From: Chara braunii
Lineage: Eukaryota > Streptophyta > Charophyceae > Charales > Characeae
Length of the DNA: 60,628 nt
Direction of reading: 5' to 3'
Assembly: GCA_003427395.1 (NCBI GenBank)
Contig: BFEA01000968.1
Span: 281,161-341,788 of the forward strand
The position numbers and the translations under genes are program-made. The first letter of the stretch is position 1. The number at the start of each line of letters is the position of its first letter. The notes below the pieces were generated by a model. That model was not told the DNA's origin, made no database searches, and saw nothing but the letters and a program-made list of their open reading frames with translations. Below, piece by piece: positions 53,070 to 60,628 of the stretch.

Positions 53070-53849
53070 TCAGATTTTGGGTGACGCGGCCAAGAACTCC
53101 TTGAGCGTGAACAAATCACGCTGGCTTTCCAAAATCCGATCCACGATTTGCTCAATACCCATCCCTTGCTCTACTGGAATTGTGTAGACTTGCTTTTTCT
53201 TTTTCAGCTCTCCTTCCCCAACATCAGCCCTGCCCGTTTCTGGCTCCCTCTCCACGGCTCGTTGTTTGGCCTGCCTCTCATCTTCGGCTCGCAGCAATTC
53301 ATCCTCCTCGCCATCGTCTTCTTCAATCGAAATCGTCTCGGTTTCCCGAGGCTGGCTTGGCCCTCCTTCTGGCGTTGCCCTTGGCCGCGGCGACCTTCGA
53401 GCCCTCCGAGCCTGTGGGAGGCCAGCAGTGGCAGGTCGCTTGAGCGCAGGGCGGGACAAGATCGTGGTGGCCATCAAACGCCCCGCCGACGACAATCCAG
53501 GTTGTGATGCGGTAACATCAGTAAGACCTCTTTGGCCGTCTCTGTCCCATCCTCCTAACAGAAAAACTTGGGGAAGCCGGGGCCACTCTTCATCCATATC
53601 CGCACATACTTGAACAAAAGTTTTCCTGCATCGTTTCATTTTTCCGATCACTGTCTGAGCTCGTTGCAGTATATTTTCCTGCCCTTTGCTCAAACCTCCA
53701 TTTCCGGCCTTGGCAGCCTCAATTGTCAATGACTCCATCGTCGCTTCCAACTCAATCTGTTCAACCTCTTCCGGAGAAGGCAGTCGAAAAGTTGCTGGAA
53801 GATCTCGCCCCATACGTCGAAAAGCTTCCTTTCTCATTCCTCCCTCCAC
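53070..53849 (-). pseudogene. Gypsy-B linker, copy 2
   Basis: Same as 40300-41079. Confidence 0.6.
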
Positions 53850-53891
53850 ATTGGGATCGATGAGATTCCCTTCGAAGTCGTAGACCTCGCC

Positions 53892-54962
53892 TCAGATATT
53901 CGTATATATAACCTTATCGTTTTCATCTTTGGTAACGGTCTGACAAAACCGTATCCCATGTCCATCTTGGCCACAATACTTACAAAACCAATTCTGCCAA
54001 TTGTCTCGGCCGCCCCCATTTCCTCGGCCTCCCCCAGTGCCTTGTCCTTTACCTCGACCTCGGCCTCGACCTCGGCCTCCTGCCCGAGGTTGGGGTTGCT
54101 GAGGAGGGGTTGGAGCCGCCTGTTCCTGATTACTTCCTTGTCCACCTCCTCCATTATTCTTCCGCTGCTTCTTACTAGTGCCCTGCCCTCCTCGTATCTG
54201 GTTCAGAGCCTTCCCTTCTGCTTTGGTCAATTTTCGAGAAGGCTCCTCTTCCTCCTCATCTTCCTCTTCACTGCTGCTACCACTCACTTCCTCCACAACG
54301 GGTGCTTTGCCCTTCCTTTTTCCACCTTTTGTCTGGACCATCATCACCTGTAGCTTTAGCCTTTCCTCCTTCATGTCCGCCATCATGTTCCGCATGTCGG
54401 TTAGGGTCTTGTAAACGGCTTGATCCTTGTCCGCGCTTACCCCTTCCTTCTCACGGTCCTCCTTTTGCTGCTTCAGGAGACGGTAAAGCATTTGGTCGAA
54501 ACTTCCGGCCAACAGATTTTCCTTTATCCTTGGCCAGTCGTATCGCCCAGTCATATCCTTCATCAGTTCTCGCTGCTCAACTTCTGAAAAATTTTCGAGG
54601 AAGATGAGGCACCGATCCTTATCTGGAAGGTCAGACACTAAGCGCGCAACCCGCTCAAACTCCGTAAGAAATTGCTTAGCCGTACCAAACTTCCGACGAC
54701 TAACCTTCCGTAAGTCCGCCAGATCGAGCAGTTGATCCCCCAATTGGTACTTGTCCAATAATTTGACCTTGAAGTCCGGCCAGTCGCATGAAGCTTGCAC
54801 CAACTCTGACACCTCCTCTTTGTACTCGACCATACAATATCGCTTCACCATTTGAAGCAACTTCTCACTAGACCATTCGCAGCAACTGCCCAATTGTTCA
54901 AACTTGTCCGCCCATGCTGAGGCATTGGTGCCATCGAAGAGGGGAACTTGAACCTTCGGCAA
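53892..54962 (-). CDS. Gypsy-B Gag, copy 2
   Basis: Same 356-codon frame and CCHC knuckle as at 41122-42192. Confidence 0.88.
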   Translation of the reverse strand: MPKVQVPLFDGTNASAWADKFEQLGSCCEWSSEKLLQMVKRYCMVEYKEEVSELVQASCDWPDFKVKLLDKYQLGDQLLDLADLRKVSRRKFGTAKQFLTEFERVARLVSDLPDKDRCLIFLENFSEVEQRELMKDMTGRYDWPRIKENLLAGSFDQMLYRLLKQQKEDREKEGVSADKDQAVYKTLTDMRNMMADMKEERLKLQVMMVQTKGGKRKGKAPVVEEVSGSSSEEEDEEEEEPSRKLTKAEGKALNQIRGGQGTSKKQRKNNGGGGQGSNQEQAAPTPPQQPQPRAGGRGRGRGRGKGQGTGGGRGNGGGRDNWQNWFCKYCGQDGHGIRFCQTVTKDENDKVIYTNI

Positions 54963-55279
54963 CTGTGCCTTCTGATTATCAGCCTCACGAATGGCTCATG
55001 CGAGTTCCAGAATATCGTTGCGACGATCCCCCGCATTACTATTTGCGGGATCAGCATTTCCTCCCGTCATCTTGAGAGAATCAACACGACAAACCCACAT
55101 GTCCAAGTGTCAAATAGATTCCAACAATTCACTCTAAACCTTGCCTTCTTTCTTTTCCCAGACATTAATAACCACCGACTACTTTCAATCCAAACAAATA
55201 ATACGCAATTCTTAAAGTCACCACTACTAATCTTTTCCCGAGTGTTGTTCCACCAGGGACAACGGTAGTTTGCCGTCAT

Positions 55280-55297
55280 CCCCGGCAACGGCGCCAC
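55280..55297 (-). promoter_or_regulatory. Gypsy-B PBS, copy 2
   Basis: tRNA-Asp type, same as 42510-42527. Confidence 0.88.
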
Positions 55298-55299
55298 CT

Positions 55300-56463
55300 G
55301 TCGAGCGCATCGGCCCTCGCGTGAACGAGGGCCCTCCCGGCTATGTCACGCAGGAGTTAGAACAAAACAAAATCAAGAGACAACTTAGGACGATGCATAA
55401 GTGATTCCGCGAACCGTCGAGACGGATGCGGTTGCATCGTCCCTTCGCCGCTCTAGCCGAGTGCGTCAGCTATGACCCCCGCGGTCCCCTACGACAGGAT
55501 AGGTTTTCGCGGGGCACAACTTACTTTCCCTGAGGGGCTGTCACCACCCTCAGGGGTGTATACCTACCGAGCTACTGACCCATGTGCGAAAACTTTTACA
55601 TGCAATTGCAGAGGTAGGTCAGCCGAGGGCGTTTGCTCGTTCGCTGAAGTATAGGTGCGCTTGGTTAACACCAAGTGGACCCGAACGTTGTCCGTTTCCG
55701 AGGGCGCTGATCTCCTCAGTACGAACGAGCGTCGGTCAACAAGGATAGCTTCAACCAAACGTGAACCCCAACATGTAATCCTAGTCCCTTTATAATCCCC
55801 TACTCATAAAATGAACGAAACCAATACACAACCAACATTTCGACTTGATGAGATGATATGCCAAGGTTATCATTTCCTGCCTACCTGACTGAAGAGACAA
55901 TTATACCGTCATCCGAGGANGGAAGATCCGTCGCGCANAACCTCTACAAGTAAATACATGCAGATCAACAAGTGATCTGCTTCTTGGNCGATGTTTAAAC
56001 TCCCGGTCCGACCGCACCGTCGTACCGCACGCATCTACTTGGAGGAGCGGATGACAATTTTGTTTGTCGCTTTGTCCTCCTAGGCAATAATTACTCTCTC
56101 TGTTCCACGAATGATGAAGTAGCCATTGCCAACACCAGGTTACTTGGCGTGGGACTGTTTCGTCTTCTGTTACCCCGTCCTCATTGTTCCGCTTGACACC
56201 TCTTCAAGTGTTCGGCCTTCGCTTTGTTCAGCGTATTTTTAAGTGGTTGATTACCCCTTAATGCATTAGCATGATAGTGCTATCATCGGGGCAATCCAGA
56301 TACTATCCTTCTGGTTGGCCTACCTACACAAGGTCGTTGTTGTTGTTTTTTGTTATTATTACCCCTGTAGAGTCATATAGGCGTGACCCTACTATAAGGA
56401 CAACTCACCATGACACCAGATTTGAGAGGGTGCGCTTAGCCGGGATAAACCTGTCGGCCCTCA
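55300..56463 (-). mobile_element. Gypsy-B 5' LTR, copy 2
   Basis: Same as copy 1 up to 56172. It then differs at about eight positions over the last 290 bp and is followed by a different flank (TGGGC instead of TGATC). The outer 290 bp therefore comes from a genuinely different LTR. Confidence 0.75.
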
Positions 56464-56789
56464 TGGGCCTCAGCCTCTATCCGGCCGAGCCGTGTTAGCT
56501 CCTCATCGTCAAACGTCAAGGTGGAGACACGTCCACCTCGCACAACTCGGACCTTCCGCGTATCATAGAGAGAAGTCATCCGTGAGGCGAGCTTCCAGAC
56601 TATGGCGCGGAACGGTTGACGCATCCGAAAAAGGTGCGTGGTCGTGGTGTCCTTAATCCGGATGACGTCGTAGCGCTTCCCGGATAGGGTAATTTTAACG
56701 CTCACAATGACCCGAGAGAGGAATTGGAGGTCGCTCGCGCGATGGAAGTACAAGGTATATCCATGAACTTCTCCCGGAAGTCGGGGCAC
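56436..56789 (-). CDS. Uncharacterised ORF running into the Gypsy-B LTR
   Basis: 117 codons from ATG 56789. VIVSVKITL, RYDVIRIKDTT, a helical LFRMRQPFRAIVWKLASRM and KVRVVRG give a strand-strand-helix-strand pattern that resembles Gypsy-A d2 (YDVRIYVPKE). The last nine residues (HEGRQVYPG) are encoded by the LTR end and also terminate a different frame beside copy 1. It is therefore a coding fragment cut by the LTR insertion. Family unknown. Confidence 0.35.
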   Translation of the reverse strand: MPRLPGEVHGYTLYFHRASDLQFLSRVIVSVKITLSGKRYDVIRIKDTTTTHLFRMRQPFRAIVWKLASRMTSLYDTRKVRVVRGGRVSTLTFDDEELTRLGRIEAEAHEGRQVYPG

Positions 56790-57720
56790 ATTTGCGCGCG
56801 AGTAGGGTCAGGCTAAAGTTCTGAGCAGACGGGCCTTTACCTGAGTTTCGGAATCCTTAGACCCTGTACGTGAACAGCAATCATAGCCCATATTTAACAA
56901 GGGAATCTCCTGCTCAGTTGTTACTTTGATCGGGGGTGCATAAAACCCTATTCCTCTTTTGCTGTCTCCATGGGAGTTTTGAAAACAGCAAGCTTCATTC
57001 CTGGCCATTGCCGTTGATCTTTTTTTTTTCACAGTCATCTGTCCAGAGTACTTTGGGGCTTGTTATGTGAGTGACTGAAAGTCAACGTTTGAGGATTAAG
57101 TGAAAATAGCTCGACGGAAACTCTTGAGAAAAGTTAATGGCTCTCTACTTCCAGTTTTGTCTCTGTGAGCTCAAGTTTAGACTATAAGAGGGGCGAGTGG
57201 ACGGATTATGTTGTCCGGGTTGGTGCGCTCGGGGTGATGGGTCTGTATGTGAACTGTCTAAAACAAGGAGCTGCAGACTGTACTATTGTGCACTGAAAGA
57301 ACTAAGATACGGGTTCGAACGGAGTTTCGAAACCACGGTTCATCATACCTTGAACACACAGTGTTCCTGACCAAGCAAAGCAAAGGGGACACATGCACTC
57401 CTGCTTCGAGTGTGATTATACCTTTCGAGAAAAGGATTATTGTTGAGGTCGCCTCGACCCTAGTGCGCATTTACTCAACTGAGCTCAGAGTTTGCTTGCC
57501 GCCTGGTAACCAGTGATGAGAAAATAACAGTATGACGTCCTCAAATCAAGTTAGTTAATTCAAGCCGAATGACAATAGAGTTCTGATACTGAGTTTAACC
57601 CACGCCTTCTTTTTTTTTTGGTACAGGGTCCAGCAGAGCTGTCTTCGGTCCGGCTCGTTTGTCATTTAGGGTCCAGTAAACTGTCAGGAAAAAAAAATAG
57701 GAAAAAACGAAATCTTAGTA

Positions 57721-57942
57721 GTGAAAAGTAGCTTAGTCAGGGACAAGAAAGAGGAATGGGAGGATGAGGCGTGCCGTGATATGGAGTTAAATAGGCGGCA
57801 TCTGCGAGAGTGGGCGACCCAGATGGTAAAAGGAGAAAAATACATAGAATATGTGCTTTACTTCTATGGAGGAGATGGTAAGCTGCACAGCATTGGTTCT
57901 TCATTGGAGACAGTGGAGCAGGCCAGGGCAAAGCTCGGGTAA
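57721..57942 (+). CDS. Small ORF inside the extra LTR segment
   Basis: 73 codons: a charged helix (DKKEEWEDEACRDMELNRRH) then YIEYVLYFYGGDGKLHSIG and a final helix (ETVEQARAKLG). It looks like the first half of a small alpha/beta domain. It lies in the 1-kb piece missing from the 5' LTR. The upstream in-frame start is uncertain, and no family is recognised. Confidence 0.3.
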   Translation: MKSSLVRDKKEEWEDEACRDMELNRRHLREWATQMVKGEKYIEYVLYFYGGDGKLHSIGSSLETVEQARAKLG

Positions 57943-58439
57943 CTGCAGGATATGCCCCAACTTTCCCTATTGGTAATCTTTTTTTTCGCCGAATATTGCT
58001 CAGTACCTCGTGTCCTATTCAATGTAATTTCTGGTGAGCAAGTGAAAAGGGCAGTCAGTTTCCGAGTTGGCAAGCAGCAATCAATCCATTCTCAGATCTG
58101 CAATTAATCAGTTCTCAGAAATCTATTTTCAGCAACTATCAGTGCTCAACAATCTGTTCTCATAAATTTGTCTTCGGTGACTATCCAAGTCAGTTCCCAG
58201 CTATCATCCAAATCAGATCATCAGCATTTGACTAGCGTTTAATCAATCCATAATCAACATCCGGACAGTGTTCAACTAACGCTCGATCTGCAGGCATCTC
58301 ATCAGTACTTAGTCCGTCCTTTTCCGTCAGCAATTAATCAGTGATATATTCAGTTTGCAATCAGGAGTTAACCAGCAGTTGACAGGTATTTGATTGACAC
58401 TCGGTCAGTGCTCTGATAACGATCTCAGTGGTGTTCAAC

Positions 58440-58590
58440 TTTCTCAGTTAGCTATCAACCAGCAACCAGCTCAGAAATCAGCTAGCAACCAGTTAACAAT
58501 CGTTCAACAACCAATCAGCAACCAGTCAGCAATCAATCAGCAATCAATCAGCAATCAATCATCAATCAGTTTTCAGCAATCAGTTTTCGG
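58440..58590 (+). repeat. Heptamer repeat, second LTR copy
   Basis: CAATCAGC/CAACCAGC-type words as at 9400-9531, with a different number of units. Confidence 0.55.
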
Positions 58591-58634
58591 TAATTGATTC
58601 GACAATCACTCCTCAGTGATCATCTAGTCAGTCT

Positions 58635-59330
58635 GTGCCGGCTAGTCTACTCATAAGCACAGTTCAGTCTACGCTGGTCAGTGAGTCAGTGCTGGTCAGT
58701 CTCAATCGGATTTCATGCAAGGAGGCATATGTTAGTGTCATTGGTTTCAGACAAGGAAATCTGTCGATCTTCGTTGTCCAGACCAGTTTTGCGGATGACA
58801 CTATTCACGATCTGAGGCCCTATCTGAAGAAGGGCAAGGAGGCTCATGAGCATTTTGATCCGGTCTGGATCTCAACTGCTAAATACCTCGAGCAGAAAGA
58901 GAAGGAGTTTGATGAGGGTGGCACTACGTTGATCCGCAGCTTTGGGCCAAAGCTTTTTACTGACTATCCCAGGCCTCATGTTCCTTCCCTCCTCACAGAT
59001 GGCACGAGTTGGCTAGATATGATTGGCTTGGTTAAGAGGTATATCTCTCCAACACTGATCGACATTGAGGCGCTGACTGAGCCGACCGAGTATCCCTATC
59101 TCAGACGAGGAGTCTTCTCCGTGGACGGGCTGCCTACACTGTGGAGGAGTTCTACTCTATGGTCAACTTTCGTGTCATGTACCTTGGATGGTCATGTTCA
59201 GAACTTGTTGGCTTCAGGTGGCTCTTTGTCACGAGGCCTCAATCTCAGACTGTACGTGGGTGTGGGTCACAGCACCAGAGATGAACAGCGAAACGGGAGA
59301 TTGAGAAAGACTGACCTGAGGGATGGGTGA
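58635..59330 (+). CDS. LTR-embedded ORF, second copy (d0')
   Basis: A 231-codon open frame. It starts at a GTG because the ATG of the other copy (9593) is ATA here, and no upstream ATG is evident, so expression is doubtful. Most residues match the 9593 ORF, including IHDLRPYLKKG and VPSLLTDGTSWLDMI. A four-codon in-frame deletion removes the F-R-Y-Q block. A Trp replaces the stop of the first copy, extending the frame by about 60 codons (NLLASGGSLSRGLNLRLYVG). Retention of one frame through an indel hints at past coding. Function unknown. Confidence 0.5.
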   Translation: MPASLLISTVQSTLVSESVLVSLNRISCKEAYVSVIGFRQGNLSIFVVQTSFADDTIHDLRPYLKKGKEAHEHFDPVWISTAKYLEQKEKEFDEGGTTLIRSFGPKLFTDYPRPHVPSLLTDGTSWLDMIGLVKRYISPTLIDIEALTEPTEYPYLRRGVFSVDGLPTLWRSSTLWSTFVSCTLDGHVQNLLASGGSLSRGLNLRLYVGVGHSTRDEQRNGRLRKTDLRDG

Positions 59331-59783
59331 GGACTCTTGAGAGGTGCTGACCATGCTCGCTTATATGTACTTTCTGAGATTATTATGAGTTCTCATTCTT
59401 CCCTCATTCAATTGCACCTGTCATTGTTCGAGTCAGGCCGTCTTGCTTCTTGCATTGTCCTCGTTTAATGATTGCTCATGTGGATTACTCTGTCACAGTT
59501 CTCAAAGTCAGATTGACATAATTGATGCATGCATAGCACCCCATAATCTTATGATTGTTATTTGCATGACTCTATACTGTTCCGAATCAAAATAAAAGAT
59601 TCATAAGACCGGGGACCGGCGAAGACCGTAATTGAAGGGTCTCGCTCGAAGCCGGACGCACACAACAGGAAGGGATTTGCATTATTTAATTTATTTTATT
59701 TATTGCAATCACATACAAAATCCTGCATGACAACCTGTTGGCTTTCTGTCACCCGAAGCGCTTCGACTGGAAAAAGTGCGACA

Positions 59784-60628
59784 CCGGCTCGGTGGGGAGG
59801 TGCTTCGGCCGGCTCGGTGGGGAGTTNCTTCGGCCGGCTCGGTGGGGAGGTGGTGGGTAGGTGCTTCGGTCGGCTCGGTGGGGAGGTGGTGGGGAGGTGC
59901 TTCGGCCAGCTCGGTGGGGAGGTGGTGGGTAGGTGCTTTGGCCGGCTCGGTGGGGAGGTGGTGGGTAGGTGCTTTGGCAGGCTCGGTGGCGAGGTGGTGG
60001 GTAGGTGTTTCGGCCGGCTCGATAGGGAGGTAGTGGGTAGGCGCTTCGGCCGTCTCGGTGTGGAGGTGGTGGGTAGGTGCTTCGGCCGGGTCTGTGGGGA
60101 GGTGCTTCAGCAGTCGTGGTGGGGAGGTGGTGGGTAGGTGCTTCGGCCGGGTCGGTGGGGAGGTGCTTCNGCCGGCTCGGTGGGGAGGTGGTGGGTAGGT
60201 GCTTCGACCAGTTCGGTGGGGAGGTGGTGGGTAGGTGCTTCAGCCATTTCGGTGGGGAGGTGGTGGGTAGGTGCTTCCTCCGGCTCGATGGGGAGGTGGT
60301 GGGGAGGTGGTGGGTAGGTGCTTTGGCCGACTCGGTGGGGATGTGGTGGGTAGGTGCTTCAGCCGGCTCGGTGGGGAGGTGGTGGGTAGGTGTTTCGGCC
60401 GGCTCGGTGGGGAGGTGGTAGGTAGGTACTTCGGCCGGCTTGGTGGGGAGGTGGTGGGTAGGTGCTTTGTCCGGGACGGTGGGGATGTGGTGGGTAGGTG
60501 CTTCGGCCGGCTTGGTGGGGAGGTGGTGGGTAGGTGCTTCGGCCACCTCGGTGGGGAGGTGGTGGGTACGTGCTTCGGCGGCTCGATGGGGAGGTGGTGG
60601 GGAGGTGCTTCGGCCAGCTCGGTGGGGA
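59784..60628. repeat. 36-bp G-rich minisatellite (continues past the window)
   Basis: More than 20 units of GGTGGGGAGGTGGTGGG followed by TAGGTGCTTCGGCCGGCTC, some shortened by loss of the GGTGGTGGGTA part. The period is a multiple of three, so several frames on both strands are open (Gly-Arg-Leu-Gly- or His-His-Leu-Pro-type repeats). These are not evidence for a gene. Two single Ns lie at 59827 and 60170. Confidence 0.95.

Larger units (their letters stand above)
46817..56172. repeat. Second copy of the 9.36-kb segment
   Basis: Equivalent to 34047-43402 shifted by 12770, with the twelve single Ns repeated at 51883, 51885, 51890, 51898, 51904, 51926, 51928, 51988, 52012, 55920, 55938 and 55988. 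Most likely the same contig placed twice. Confidence 0.95.
56809..59783 (+). mobile_element. Gypsy-A LTR, right part (probable 3' LTR)
   Basis: Homologous to 8838-10737 from CAGGCTAAAGTTCTG to the terminal GTGCGACA (about 97 percent over the first 260 bp). About 1.07 kb at 57078-58145 is absent from the 5' copy. The end abuts a minisatellite rather than a PBS, as expected for a 3' or solo LTR. With 32641-32862 it may be one LTR split by the Gypsy-B insertion. Confidence 0.6.

Noticed and set aside
34047-56172. Recent segmental tandem duplication of Gypsy-B
   Set aside because: Identical single-N positions and identical contig-edge T runs make an assembly cause more likely. Kept as a finding with a test.
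59749-60546. 265-codon His/Pro-rich ORF
   Set aside because: The 36-bp repeat keeps many frames open on both strands, with no unique sequence to support a protein.

Overview
This window is eukaryotic, AT/GC-heterogeneous and built almost entirely of nested transposable elements. No host housekeeping gene, tRNA, rRNA or CRISPR could be supported. The primer-binding sites match the 3' end of a plant-type tRNA-Asp, and a hAT transposase of the BED/DUF659/hATC type is present. Both suggest a streptophyte plant. The long acidic/arginine-rich transposase tail and the retroelement style make a charophyte alga such as Chara my best guess, which is inference only. The assembly is a draft: there are N runs at 12744-13580 and 33302-34046 and many single Ns.

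Layout. 70-1180 holds a dispersed repeat (R1), with an inverted relative at 28690-29500. 4217-6321 is a non-coding stretch packed with stem-loops: eleven hairpins sharing a near-constant loop but with different, self-complementary stems (HP1), a second five-unit family (HP2), and six back-to-back perfect hairpins. 7895-8224 is the end of a diverged LTR of the 'Gypsy-B' family. 8225-10737 is the large 5' LTR of a Ty3/Gypsy element ('Gypsy-A', + strand), and this LTR carries an ORF. Gypsy-A continues with a tRNA-Asp PBS (10742), three tandem copies of a domain related to the LTR ORF (11078-12376), a split ORF, gag (20181), protease, RT-RNase H and integrase (to 25788), all degenerate. A hAT transposon (12612-19596, transposase on the - strand) is inserted into Gypsy-A with an 8-bp target duplication. 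Removing it rejoins an open frame.

25789-32862 is mixed repeat DNA: another hairpin family (HP3), tandem repeats, a 218-codon ORF, and the start of a second Gypsy-A-type LTR. That LTR is broken at 32862 by Gypsy-B (Ty3/Gypsy, - strand; LTRs 32863-33301+gap and 42530-43693). Its remainder probably resumes at 56809-59783. The segment 34047-43402 is repeated at 46817-56172 (offset 12770) with no difference seen, including twelve identical single-N positions, so it is most likely an assembly duplication. 43694-46815 lies between the copies and has a further hairpin array (HP4). The window ends in a 36-bp G-rich minisatellite (59784 to the end).

Two signals stand out as possibly undescribed. The first is repeated stem-loop families with a constant loop and co-varying stems. 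The second is a small protein domain that recurs in an LTR and in the leader region of the same retrotransposon.
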